Part shown: piece by piece, positions 56,079 to 64,000 of the stretch | Numbering within the stretch: the stretch's first letter is position 1 | How the letters are laid out: each line of letters starts with the position of its first letter | Notes under the pieces: generated by a model | Seen by the model: only the letters and a program-made list of their open reading frames with translations | Databases searched by the model: none | What the model was told of the DNA's origin: nothing | From: Nitratidesulfovibrio sp. | GTDB taxonomy: Bacteria; Desulfobacterota; Desulfovibrionia; Desulfovibrionales; Desulfovibrionaceae | Assembly: GCF_040373385.1 (NCBI RefSeq) | Contig: NZ_JBDXXH010000009.1 | Span: 124,001 to 188,000 of the forward strand | Direction: 5' to 3' | Length of the DNA stretch: 64,000 nt | Program-made: the position numbers and the translations under genes

Positions 56079-57557
56079 TTATGCCTTCTTCGCCAGCCCC
56101 AGCTTGGCCACCACCGCTTCGGCGGCGGCCAGGGTGTAGGCCTCGGGCGACAGGCGCGCCTTGTCTTCCGGGCTGACCACCAGCGCGGGCGCGTTGGCCA
56201 GGCTGGGGTCCGGGGTCACGCCGTATTCGGGCGGGAAGCTGTTGGTGAAGTACATGTCCTGAAAGCCCGCAAACTTCAGGCTGTGGGCGGTGGCGTCGAG
56301 CACGGCGTGCTCGCCCGGCGACACCAGGCCCAGTTCACGGGCCTTGATCAGCCCGGCCAGGCATTCGCCGCCCTGGGTGCAGGCGATGTGCCCGTGGCGG
56401 TTGCCCCGGATCATGGCGTCCATGATCTCCTGCTCGGTCACCTGCACCACGGAGAAGGCGCGTTCGCCCCCTTCAGCAATGAACTTGTCCGCCAGCGCCT
56501 TCACGCGCGGGAAGGACACCGGGTTGCCGATCATGGCCGCCTGGGCCACGCTGGGCTGCACGGTGACGGGGGCGTAGTTGCGCTTGGCCGGGTCCGGCTG
56601 GCTGTAGTAGCGCCACACCGGGTCGGCATGGTGCGACTGCACGCCGATGACCCGTGGCAGGGCGTCGATGATGCCAAGGCGCAGCAGCTTCAGGAAGCCC
56701 GCCATGATGGCCGTGACGTTGCCCGCGTTGCCGATGGGCACGAACACGCACTGGCCCTTCATGTCCCAGCCGTGCCACTGGGCCACCTCGAAGGCGTACG
56801 ATTCCTGCCCCAGGATGCGCCAGCTGTTCTTGGAATTCAGCAGGGCCACCCGGTAGTTTTCGGCCAGATGCTCGACCACCTTCATGCAGTCGTCGAACAC
56901 GCCGGGAATTTCCAGCACCGTGGCCCCGCTGCCCAGTGGCTGCGAAAGCTGCTGCGGGGTGACCTTGCCGTGCGGCAGCAGCACCACCGACTTCACCGGC
57001 CCGCCCACGTAAGAGGCGTACAGCGCGGCGGCGGCGGAAGTGTCGCCGGTGGAGGCGCACACGGTCAGCACCTCGTCCCAGCCGTGCTTGCGCACCAGCG
57101 CCTTCAGGTAGCTGAACGCGCAGGCCATGCCCCGGTCCTTGAACGAGGCGCTGGGGTTCTGGCCGTCGTTCTTGAAGGCGAAGGGAATGCCCACTCCATC
57201 GCGCAGCGCGGGGGCCGCCTCGACGATGGGGGTGTTGCCCTCGCCCAGGTACACGATGTCCTCTTCTTCCAGCACCGGGGCCATCAGCTCGTAAAAGCGG
57301 AAGATGCCGCGCAGGGCGGTGGTGCGGGTGGCGGCGCGGGCGTCGAACAGGGCGCGCCATTGGGGGCCGGTGCGCAGTGTCGTCAGCTTGTCGAAGGCGA
57401 GGTCTTCCAGCAGGTACACCCCGCCGCAACCGGGACAGGTGTACAGCAGTTCGTCGATGCCGCGGCGCTCTCCGCAGCCGAGGCAGACGTACTCCATCCG
57501 CGTGCGCGCGGTCGGAAAGTCGTGACCGGGTGCGGAACAGGATGTGGGACAGGACAT
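56079..57557 (-). CDS. thrC: Threonine synthase
   Basis: A 492-residue PLP enzyme making threonine from phosphohomoserine. An N-terminal zinc-ribbon-like pair of CxxC motifs (CLGCG and CPGCG, about 24-46) precedes the catalytic domain; PLP lysine is in SASFKDRGMA, phosphate-binding loop ACASTGDTSAAAA, and GNAGN. This is the long, zinc-ribbon-bearing type. ATG 57557 has AAGGAG ten bases upstream. It starts about 90 bases after the plsY stop, likely one transcript. Confidence 0.93.
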   Translation of the reverse strand: MSCPTSCSAPGHDFPTARTRMEYVCLGCGERRGIDELLYTCPGCGGVYLLEDLAFDKLTTLRTGPQWRALFDARAATRTTALRGIFRFYELMAPVLEEEDIVYLGEGNTPIVEAAPALRDGVGIPFAFKNDGQNPSASFKDRGMACAFSYLKALVRKHGWDEVLTVCASTGDTSAAAALYASYVGGPVKSVVLLPHGKVTPQQLSQPLGSGATVLEIPGVFDDCMKVVEHLAENYRVALLNSKNSWRILGQESYAFEVAQWHGWDMKGQCVFVPIGNAGNVTAIMAGFLKLLRLGIIDALPRVIGVQSHHADPVWRYYSQPDPAKRNYAPVTVQPSVAQAAMIGNPVSFPRVKALADKFIAEGGERAFSVVQVTEQEIMDAMIRGNRHGHIACTQGGECLAGLIKARELGLVSPGEHAVLDATAHSLKFAGFQDMYFTNSFPPEYGVTPDPSLANAPALVVSPEDKARLSPEAYTLAAAEAVVAKLGLAKKA

Positions 57558-57646
57558 GGGGGCCGGTCTCCTTGGAATCGTGCAATGCAGCAGTTGTGGC
57601 GCCATGCCGTGGCACCGGCGACAGAGCCGGGGCGACGCCGTGAAAA

Positions 57647-58366
57647 CTACTTTTCCGGCGTGGCGCCGGGTTCTCCGTGCGCGGCGCAGCCGCACCCGCA
57701 GTGGGCCTGGTCGTCTGCCCGGTCGGTGGACGCGGCGCACGTGGCGTCGTCAGCCGGGCCGCCGGTGGGCGCCGCGTCGTGGTGCTTCTTCTGCCAGGGC
57801 TTTTCCTCTCCGCGCGCCAGCCGTCCGATGTTCTCGCGGTGGCTCCAGTACACCAGGGCCATGACCACCAGCGCCAGCGGCAGCAGCTTCCACTTGCCGT
57901 ACAGCAGCAGGAACACCGGCAGGGCCGTGACCAGGGTCAGCGAGCCCAGCGAGACGAAGCCGGAACGCCAGATGACCAGCAGGCAGGCAATGCCCGCCAG
58001 CACCAGTTGCCCGAAGGCCAGCGGAATGAACACGCCCACCGTGGTGGCCACGGCCTTGCCCCCCTTGAAGCCCAGGAAGCAGGAGTGCAGGTGCCCTATC
58101 AGCGCGGCCAGCGCCGTCAGGCTGTGGAACAGCGCGGAATCGCTGAACGACAGGGCGATGGCCACGGGCAGCGCGCCCTTCAGCGCATCGCACAGCAGGG
58201 TGGCCACGCCCCATTTGGTGCCGCACAGCCGGGCCACGTTGGTGGCGCCCACGTTGCGGCTGCCGCCGGTGCGCGGGTCCACCCCGCAGAAGGTGCGGGC
58301 AAACACCAGCCCGAAGGGGATGGAGCCCATGACGTAGGCGATGGCGATCCAAAGCAGGTTACCCAT
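57647..58366 (-). CDS. plsY: Glycerol-3-phosphate acyltransferase PlsY with Cys/His-rich tail
   Basis: A 239-residue membrane enzyme acylating glycerol-3-phosphate from acyl-phosphate. Motif 1 [13 protein letters not shown], motif 2 [12 protein letters not shown], motif 3 [20 protein letters not shown], with five TMs in the first 190 residues. Residues 197-239 are an extra tail rich in His, Cys and Asp (HCGCGC, CAAHG), not part of PlsY and able in principle to bind metal. GGAGG before the ATG. Confidence 0.93.
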   Translation of the reverse strand: MGNLLWIAIAYVMGSIPFGLVFARTFCGVDPRTGGSRNVGATNVARLCGTKWGVATLLCDALKGALPVAIALSFSDSALFHSLTALAALIGHLHSCFLGFKGGKAVATTVGVFIPLAFGQLVLAGIACLLVIWRSGFVSLGSLTLVTALPVFLLLYGKWKLLPLALVVMALVYWSHRENIGRLARGEEKPWQKKHHDAAPTGGPADDATCAASTDRADDQAHCGCGCAAHGEPGATPEK

Positions 58367-58479
58367 GGTCGTGCCTCCTGCGGGGGGTGACGGGCGGGTG
58401 GAATGTCGTTGTGGCGGTCATCGTGACAGAGCGTACGCCGTCCCGTTGGGAACGCGCACTGCGCCCGGCCACAATGCCG

Positions 58480-60684
58480 TCACTCTTCTTCCGCGTCCAG
58501 TATCTGAATTTCGTTGTTCAGCGGGTGGATCTTGCCCACCCGCACCCGGAAGTGCTGGCCGGGGTTCACCTTGTCGCCGAAGGTAGAGCGCCGCCCGCGC
58601 AGGAACAGTTGTTCGCGGGGCAGGCTGACGGTGACGAAGGCATCATTTTCTTCGGTGACCACGGCGTGCCACCAGGTCTTGTCGCCCTTCTGGCGAAAAT
58701 GCAGCAGCTTCCAGTACCGGGGGCGAAAGCGTTGCACCTGCCCGGCAGCGTCCAGCCGGGCGTTCAGCAGGGGCAGCATGGCGTCCAGTTCGTCGCGGGT
58801 CCAGCGCCCCTGCCCGGTGGCCAGGGCGTGCAGCACCTGGGTTTCGTTGATCAGGTCCGGGTAGCGGCGCAACGGCGAGGTTATCGGGCTGTACGCGGGC
58901 ACCCCGATGCCCGCGTGGGGCCGGGCCGAGGTTTCCAGCAGCGACGAGGCCAGGGCCTTGACCACCCGCGCCACCTCGTGCGGGGCGCGCCACACCCCGG
59001 CGTATTCGCGGGGAATGCCCACGTCCTGGGTGCGGTGCAGCAGGGCCACGCGGTTCTCCCCGGCCCAGCGGGCCACCCCGGCGTTGGCGAGGATCATCAT
59101 CTCCGCCACGATGGACTGGCTGCGCGGCGTGGCGGGCTGGTCCGCGATGTCCACGACGGTGGCGGCACCTTCGCCGGACAGGGTCACTTTGGGGTCATCG
59201 CGTTCGATGATCACCGCGCCGCGCCCGATGCGGTGCGATTGCAGGGCGCGGGCCAGCCTGTCGGCCACGGCCAGCCTGTCCGCGTGGGGGGCAGCCGCGT
59301 TGTCCGGCAGGGGGGCGGGCGTGGCGGCGCTGGCTGCGGGGTCCGGCCCATCGGGGTCGCCCGCCAGCATGGCTGCCAGCAGGTCGTCGTCGGGGTTCGG
59401 GGGGGCCTGCGGTGGCGCCACGGCGGCAAGGCAGGCCTCGCAGGCCTCGTAGGTGAGGTTGGCGGCCAGGTTCACCCACGCGCCGCTGGGCACGCAGGAT
59501 TGCAGTTCGCCGTCGGGGGCCACGTCCATGGCCAGCACCAGCGCGGGCCTGTCCTGCCGGGCCAGCAGGCTGAAGAAGCCGATGCCCAGTTCTTCGGGCA
59601 GCATATGGTGGGTGGCTTCCGGCAGGTAGATGCTGGTGGCGCGGCGCAGCACCGCCTTGTCCAGTTCGCTGCCGTAGGGCCAGGCCAGGGCCGGGCAGGC
59701 CAGGGCCAGCCACAGGCGAAAGCCCCCGTCACCGCGCGCCTCGATGTGGAAGGCGTCGTCGATGTCGCGGGTGGTGGCGGAATCTATGGAGATGAACGGC
59801 ATGGCCAGCGGCTGGCTGCGGGCCGATTCCACGGCCCCGCACAGGGCGTCTATGTCGTCCCAGTGGTTGGCTGCCCAGGCGTTGCCGGGGTCGTACCCCG
59901 CGCGGTCCATCCAGAAATTGTGGTGCTCCGGCACGAGGCCCCAGGTTTTGGCCAGGTGCAGGGCCAGGTGCGGGTCGTCGGGCAGGCCCTTGGTCACCTG
60001 TTTCCAGAGCGCCTCGGTGTCGTGGTCGTCCGGGTCGGCCAGGCGGGTCATGACCAACTCGGCCAACTGTTCGGCGATGTCCGGGGCGGGGCGTTCCGGC
60101 GAGGTTTCCGGCGGCAGGGTGCGGCGGCGCGAGTGCACGTCCCACAGGACGCGCACGAATTCGTGCCCGGCGGCCACCAGGGCTTCGCGCTGGCTGGCGG
60201 CTTCCTGCTCGGCCATGCGGGTGTCCACCTTTTCGGCGGTGTACACCTCGAAGTCGGGCGGCTGGAACTTGAAGTGGGTCTTGCAGGCCAGCATGGCGCG
60301 GCCAAGGGCAGCCAGGTCGTCCACTTCCGGCGTTTCCCACAGCAGTTCCGCGAACCATTCCAGCGAGGCGCGGTCCACCTCGCCCTGGGCAAGGCTCCAC
60401 AACTCCAGCGGGTCGAGCGCGGTTTCGCGGTCGTCGCGGCGCTGGCGGTGCAGTTCCAGCAGGTCGATGATCTGCTGGCGGCCGTATTCGCCGGAGTAGA
60501 CCGGGCCGGACCAGGGCAGCAGGCGGTTGGTGGTGAGCTTGGTTTCGCGGCGGTTGGCGAGCAGCAGGCGCAGCTTGCCTGCCTGTTCTTCGAGCACCCA
60601 GGCCGTTATGGGGCGGTTGCCCTGCATGAATTCAACGATGCACCCCGGGCCGGGGTAGCGCACGATGCCGGATGGTGCCGCCAT
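58480..60684 (-). CDS. RNase II-family exoribonuclease (RNB domain)
   Basis: A 734-residue protein. The RNB catalytic domain starts near 290 with the Mg-binding motif SIDSATTRDIDDAFHIE (metal Asp residues kept) and continues to ITSPLRRYPDLINE (about 605-620). The first 290 residues replace the usual cold-shock domains with a helical region; the C-terminal 90 resemble an S1-like fold. An Ala/Pro/Asp-rich insertion (about 425-470) lies inside RNB. It degrades RNA 3' to 5'. Sequence does not decide between RNase II and RNase R. Confidence 0.85.
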   Translation of the reverse strand: MAAPSGIVRYPGPGCIVEFMQGNRPITAWVLEEQAGKLRLLLANRRETKLTTNRLLPWSGPVYSGEYGRQQIIDLLELHRQRRDDRETALDPLELWSLAQGEVDRASLEWFAELLWETPEVDDLAALGRAMLACKTHFKFQPPDFEVYTAEKVDTRMAEQEAASQREALVAAGHEFVRVLWDVHSRRRTLPPETSPERPAPDIAEQLAELVMTRLADPDDHDTEALWKQVTKGLPDDPHLALHLAKTWGLVPEHHNFWMDRAGYDPGNAWAANHWDDIDALCGAVESARSQPLAMPFISIDSATTRDIDDAFHIEARGDGGFRLWLALACPALAWPYGSELDKAVLRRATSIYLPEATHHMLPEELGIGFFSLLARQDRPALVLAMDVAPDGELQSCVPSGAWVNLAANLTYEACEACLAAVAPPQAPPNPDDDLLAAMLAGDPDGPDPAASAATPAPLPDNAAAPHADRLAVADRLARALQSHRIGRGAVIIERDDPKVTLSGEGAATVVDIADQPATPRSQSIVAEMMILANAGVARWAGENRVALLHRTQDVGIPREYAGVWRAPHEVARVVKALASSLLETSARPHAGIGVPAYSPITSPLRRYPDLINETQVLHALATGQGRWTRDELDAMLPLLNARLDAAGQVQRFRPRYWKLLHFRQKGDKTWWHAVVTEENDAFVTVSLPREQLFLRGRRSTFGDKVNPGQHFRVRVGKIHPLNNEIQILDAEEE

Positions 60685-60802
60685 GTTTCCCGCTTGGTTT
60701 GTTTCAGTGAGAGGCTGAAGGCGCGTTGACGGTTGCGGTGTGACACCGATGGTTCAGCGCGGTGCGTCCTGTCAGCGCGGGTACGCTGCGGGCGGAATCC
60801 GC

Positions 60803-61009
60803 GCTCTGCGGTCGTCATCCGTAAGATTCGCGCAAGCGCTCATCTAACGGCTGTCGCCTTTTGCCGCCAGACGGCGTTGAATCAAGGTTTTTGATGCTCA
60901 CGTACAAGAGTACAGCGTTGCTTTCGCCATCCGTAAGGCTCGCGCGTTGCGCTCGCCTAACGGCTGCCGATCTGCGCTCAAAAACCTTGATTCGCCTTGT
61001 CTGGCGGGC
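60803..61009 (-). repeat. Interspersed hairpin repeat, copies C and D, inside a larger inverted repeat
   Basis: C (core 60819-60850) and D (core 60931-60963) are in the same orientation, reading leftward CCGTTAG...CTTACGGATg with GC-rich internal stem. D is flanked by a long inverted repeat: AATCAAGGTTTTTGA (60880-60894) with its exact complement (60978-60992), extended by CCGCCAGAC (60864-60872) and GTCTGGCGG (60999-61007). Confidence 0.8.
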
Positions 61010-61047
61010 AAAACTCGTAATTCCTTGCATCGCCCCCGCACCAGCCA

Positions 61048-61071
61048 CCCGCAGCGGAAGACCGCTGCGGG
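61048..61071. terminator. Hairpin downstream of PurH C-half gene
   Basis: A 10-bp perfect stem (61048-61057 with 61062-61071) with loop AAGA. No T-run on either side, so terminator function is weakly supported. The rest of 61072-61287 holds nothing recognised. Confidence 0.4.
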
Positions 61072-61287
61072 GTATAAGGAAGAAAGGCAATTGCAGGACA
61101 AGGAGTTGTCTTGGTTTTGCCTGCGTCAGGTGTGGCGCACGGGAGGGCGTGTTTGCAACGTGGAGATTTCGTTCGCTGGCGAGGAAAACGAGCCTGACAT
61201 GACGGAGTATACTCTTTTCGTATTCGACGGAGTGGCAGGCGCAGTTTGACGAAGCCAGCGGGCGAAAGAACACGTTGCGGGCACGCC

Positions 61288-62580
61288 CTAGTGCTTGAAC
61301 GATCGCTGCCCCGTGAAAACCATGGCCACCTGCGGGCTGGCCTCGTTCACGGCCATGATCACTTCGTGGTCGCGCATGGAGCCGCCGGGCTGGGCGATGG
61401 CGGCAACGCCCTGTGCCAGGGCCACGTCCACGCCGTCGCGGAAGGGGAAGAACCCGTCGGAGACCAGCACGGTGCCGGGCAGGCCGCCGCGTTCGTCCTT
61501 GGTGCGGCGTTCGATGGCGGCCAGCGAGTCGGCCAGGGCCGGATCGGCGGCGGCCTTCTGCTTCAGGTCGTACAGCGAGCAGTTGTGCGCGGCGAAGGCC
61601 AGCGAGTCTGCGTACTTGGTGTAGGCCTTGTGGATGGCCAGTTCCACGCAGCCCACGCGGTCCTGTTCGCCGGTGCCGATGGCCACGGTGGCACCGTGGC
61701 GGGCAAAGATCACCGAGTTGGACGTGACGCCCGACTCCACGGCCCAGGCAAACAGCAGGTCGTCGGCCTCCTGCTTGGAGGGGGCGCGGGCGGTGACGGT
61801 AACGCCGTCCTTGCTGGTGGCTTCGGCGGGCAGAAAGTCGGCCACGGTGCGGATGCGGTTGCGGAACGAATGCTGGATGACCATGCCGCCGTCGGTCAGG
61901 CTCTTGATGTCCAGGAACGGCGCATCGGCGAAGTTTTCGAGGCGGGCCAGGCCGGGCATGCGCAGGATGCGCAGATTCTTGCGGGTTTGCAGCAGCTCCA
62001 GCACGCCGGGTTCGAAGTCGGGTGCGGCCACCACCTCGAAGTAGTTGGCGGCGATGAGCTCGCCGGCGGCGCGGCAAAGCGGGCGGTTGACCACCACGGC
62101 CCCGCCGAAGGCGGCGATTCTGTCGCACTGGTAGGCCTTGTCCAGCGCGTCGGCCACGCCATCATTGGACCAGGCGGCCCCGCACGGGTTGTTGTGCTTC
62201 AGGATCACGGCGGCGGGGCGCGCGGCCAGGTACTGAAGGATATTAACCCCGTTGTCCACGTCGGTCAGGTTGGTCTTGCCGGGGTGCTTGCCTGCCTGGA
62301 CCATGTGTTCTTCGGCGATGGCCGAGACAAGGCCCTGTCCGGCGGCGCGAAAGGCCACGCCGCCAAGGGTCAGGCCGCCTTCGGCCAGTTCGTACAGGGC
62401 GGCGGGCTGGTCGGGGTTTTCGCCGTAGCGCAGGCCCTTGCGTTCACCGTCGATGGTCCAGGTGCGCTTGCGGTAGGTCAGGGTGGTGTCGCCCAGCGTC
62501 AGGGTAAGGGAATCCGGAAACGGATCGTCCTGAAGGGTGCGGTACATGTCCTTGAGGCTGGCGGGCTTCGGCGAAGTCAT
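61288..62580 (-). CDS. Stand-alone AICAR transformylase (PurH C-half)
   Basis: A 430-residue protein corresponding to the formyltransferase half of PurH: RYGENPDQPAALY, ILKHNNPCGAA, KAYQCDRIAAFGG, the Lys-His pair region, SDGFFPFRDGVDVA and AQPGGSMRD near the end. It formylates AICAR to FAICAR for the separate cyclohydrolase gene. GGAG six bases before ATG 62580. Confidence 0.93.
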   Translation of the reverse strand: MTSPKPASLKDMYRTLQDDPFPDSLTLTLGDTTLTYRKRTWTIDGERKGLRYGENPDQPAALYELAEGGLTLGGVAFRAAGQGLVSAIAEEHMVQAGKHPGKTNLTDVDNGVNILQYLAARPAAVILKHNNPCGAAWSNDGVADALDKAYQCDRIAAFGGAVVVNRPLCRAAGELIAANYFEVVAAPDFEPGVLELLQTRKNLRILRMPGLARLENFADAPFLDIKSLTDGGMVIQHSFRNRIRTVADFLPAEATSKDGVTVTARAPSKQEADDLLFAWAVESGVTSNSVIFARHGATVAIGTGEQDRVGCVELAIHKAYTKYADSLAFAAHNCSLYDLKQKAAADPALADSLAAIERRTKDERGGLPGTVLVSDGFFPFRDGVDVALAQGVAAIAQPGGSMRDHEVIMAVNEASPQVAMVFTGQRSFKH

Positions 62581-62943
62581 GACGGGCTCCGGCAAGGGCG
62601 GCGCGGGTCCGGCAACGCAACGGGCATCCGGCGCGCAAGGGGGCCGGGTGCGGCGTGCCGGGTACGGCGGGCCTGCGCCCGGCGGCGAGGCCGGGCGGAA
62701 AGGGCGTTATCGGGGGCGGAAACGGCGCGGCATGCGCAACGCCCCGCCACGGGGCGGGGCGCGGTCGCCTTCCGGGCTGCGACAGCGGGAATGCTAGCAC
62801 AGCCCGCAAGGGCGGGCAATTTCCATTTGAACCGGCATCCGGATTGGCGTAGCCTGCGGGGCACGGCGCGGCCAGTGCAATCGCACGGGCGCTTTCGCGT
62901 TCCGGCCGCCCCCAACCACCCCGCATGAAGGAGCGATGACCCC
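62581..62943. other. Intergenic gap with GC hairpins (PurH C-half / small gene)
   Basis: Two perfect hairpins: GCCCCGCC-ACGG-GGCGGGGC (62741-62760) and GCCCGC-AAGG-GCGGGC (62802-62817). Promoters for both divergent genes should lie here; none is clear. Confidence 0.45.
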
Positions 62944-63309
62944 ATGGAGCGCATGCTGCAAAAGCTGGCACAGCAACTGAACGCCTACGACGAGGCGTCG
63001 CTGATGTCGCTGTGGGACCGCTACGCCACCGTGGTGGACCGCTTCGAACCCACCAAACGGTGGGAAGAGGCGGCGCTGGTGCTCAGCCTGATCCAGGCGG
63101 TGCGCTGGAAGAACCAGCTCTTCAACCACCATTGGGCCGCCGCGGCCCGGCCCGAGGGCGAACCCGTGGGGGTGCCCCCGCGCATGGCCTTCAACCTCGA
63201 ACCCGTAGCCGAAAAGGACGATCCTGCCCTAGACGGCGGGCCAGCGGACGGGGACGGCGTCCAGAAGCGGCGCAAGGTGCTCAGCTTCCGGCCGCGAGAG
63301 GGCGACTAG
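62944..63309 (+). CDS. Conserved-looking hypothetical protein
   Basis: A 121-residue soluble protein without recognised family. The first 65 residues look helical and well ordered (LAQQLNAYDEASLMSLWDRYATVVDRFEPTKRWEEAALVLSLIQAVRWKNQLFNHHW); the last 45 are polar. AAGGAG lies ten bases before the ATG. Its last 81 bases overlap the end of the convergent transglycosylase gene. Confidence 0.65.
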   Translation: MERMLQKLAQQLNAYDEASLMSLWDRYATVVDRFEPTKRWEEAALVLSLIQAVRWKNQLFNHHWAAAARPEGEPVGVPPRMAFNLEPVAEKDDPALDGGPADGDGVQKRRKVLSFRPREGD

Positions 63310-64000
63310 CCCGTTGAGTATGTAATAGTAGTAGCGCACGCTTTCCACGAATGCCACGGCCTCGTAGCCACGACAGTACCCGTACCGGGTGCGGACGTGG
63401 TAGCGGGGCCGCGCCAGTTTGGGAAAGGTGTCCTTCAGTTCGCGCCAGGTGCGGCCCGAGCCGCCAAGGTCCTGGTTCAGCCGGATGGCGTCGCGCAGGT
63501 GCCCCGGCCCCTGGTTGAAGGCGGCCAGGGTGAAGAACCAGCGGTCCCACGGTTGCAGGTTCAGGTCGTCCAGGCTGTCCCACAGCATGCGCAGGTAGCG
63601 CGCCCCACCCCGGATGGACTGGCTGGGGTTCATGCGGTTGACCTTCAGCAGCAGCGCGGTGTTCTGGGTAAGCTGCATGATGCCGCGTACCCCGGTCTTG
63701 CTGCGGGCGGACGCATTGAAGCGCGACTCCTGAAAGATCACGGCGGACAGCAGCAGCGGGTCGATGTTGCTCTGGACGGCGGCGCGGCTGATGGCGGGGG
63801 CGTGGTTGGGCAGCTTTTCGGTCACCACGGTCATCAGGTCCATCAGGTCGAAAATGTCCGCATATCCGGAGGACCCGGCATATTCGCCGTCGTCGGATAC
63901 GCCCAGCGATTCGGGCAGAAAGCCGAAGTAGCGCTCGGTCAGGTCGTCCAGCAGGGTATCCGCCGGGGCGGTGTGCTCGCGCCAGAATTCTGCCAGCCGA
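63229..64000 (-). CDS. Lytic transglycosylase (SLT domain), MltF-like, C-terminal part
   Basis: The open frame continues past the right edge, so only the last 256 residues are visible. The SLT domain has the catalytic Glu in IFQESRFNASARS, GVRGIMQL, then NPSQSIRGGARYL, FFTLAAFNQGPGHL and RYHVRTRYGYCRGY. The residues before it (RLAEFWREHTAPADTLLDDLTERYFGF) look like the end of a periplasmic solute-binding-type domain, as in MltF. It cleaves peptidoglycan glycan strands. The methionine at 63843 is internal. Confidence 0.88.
   Translation of the reverse strand, partial: RLAEFWREHTAPADTLLDDLTERYFGFLPESLGVSDDGEYAGSSGYADIFDLMDLMTVVTEKLPNHAPAISRAAVQSNIDPLLLSAVIFQESRFNASARSKTGVRGIMQLTQNTALLLKVNRMNPSQSIRGGARYLRMLWDSLDDLNLQPWDRWFFTLAAFNQGPGHLRDAIRLNQDLGGSGRTWRELKDTFPKLARPRYHVRTRYGYCRGYEAVAFVESVRYYYYILNGLVALSRPEAEHLAPLLDAVPVRWPAV

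Noticed and set aside
60815..62128. 437-codon open frame on the - strand overlapping the AICAR transformylase gene
   Set aside because: Same strand but another frame as the transformylase; Arg/Gly/Pro-rich shadow that also runs through the interspersed repeats.

Overview
The window is GC-rich, densely coding DNA from the chromosome of a sulfate-reducing deltaproteobacterium of the Desulfovibrio/Nitratidesulfovibrio type. This is inferred from gene content: a bacterioferritin with all ferroxidase and haem ligands, a Tat-exported iron superoxide dismutase, single-haem c-type cytochromes, a tungsten-type aldehyde:ferredoxin oxidoreductase, a CoA-disulfide/persulfide reductase with rhodanese domain, separate genes for the two halves of PurH, and a sigma-54 promoter before a TauE-type exporter. 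I could not search databases, so the genus is an inference.

Layout. 1-10 kb: 5' end of a superoxide dismutase gene, a two-gene TauE exporter operon behind a near-consensus -24/-12 promoter, a HAD phosphatase, a large hybrid histidine kinase, bacterioferritin, a DMT permease and a stand-alone AAA/DUF4143 ATPase. 11-22.6 kb: a leftward iron/siderophore directon (TonB-dependent receptor, ABC ATPase, binding protein, fused permease, MFS protein, ExbB, ExbD, TonB, two paralogous single-haem cytochromes c) with a Fur box in the gap to a divergent AraC-type regulator. 22.6-24.1 kb: a 28-base G run, an AT-rich gap, a Fic protein gene and tRNA-Leu(UAA). 24.3-36.2 kb: housekeeping genes (tautomerase, phosphodiesterase-like protein, UvrD-like helicase, ThiL, a TrmO-class II aldolase fusion, HisI, HisG, AroE, polysaccharide deacetylase). 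37-41 kb: complete potABCD polyamine uptake operon. 41.6-45.1 kb: tungsten oxidoreductase with two ubiquitin-fold MoaD-type genes and a HesA/MoeB-type E1-like gene. 45.2-52 kb: glycosyltransferase, Ada-like methyltransferase, DMT permease, CoA-persulfide reductase. 53-64 kb, mostly leftward: HflX, PurH N-half, threonine synthase, PlsY, RNase II-family protein, PurH C-half, then a small conserved-looking gene overlapping a lytic transglycosylase that runs off the right edge.

The clearest functional units are the iron-uptake directon (receptor, energy transduction and inner-membrane transport in one direction, with a terminator-like hairpin after the receptor), the pot operon, and the tungsten-enzyme cluster with its own cofactor sulfur-carrier genes.

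Besides genes, the window carries a family of about 32-50 bp hairpin-forming interspersed repeats (six copies, around 31.1, 34.0 and 60.9 kb), a degenerate 13-14 bp tandem array upstream of bacterioferritin, several long perfect or near-perfect palindromes, and a 1.3 kb gene-free stretch at 51.7-53.0 kb. No CRISPR array, rRNA, phage or complete insertion sequence was seen.
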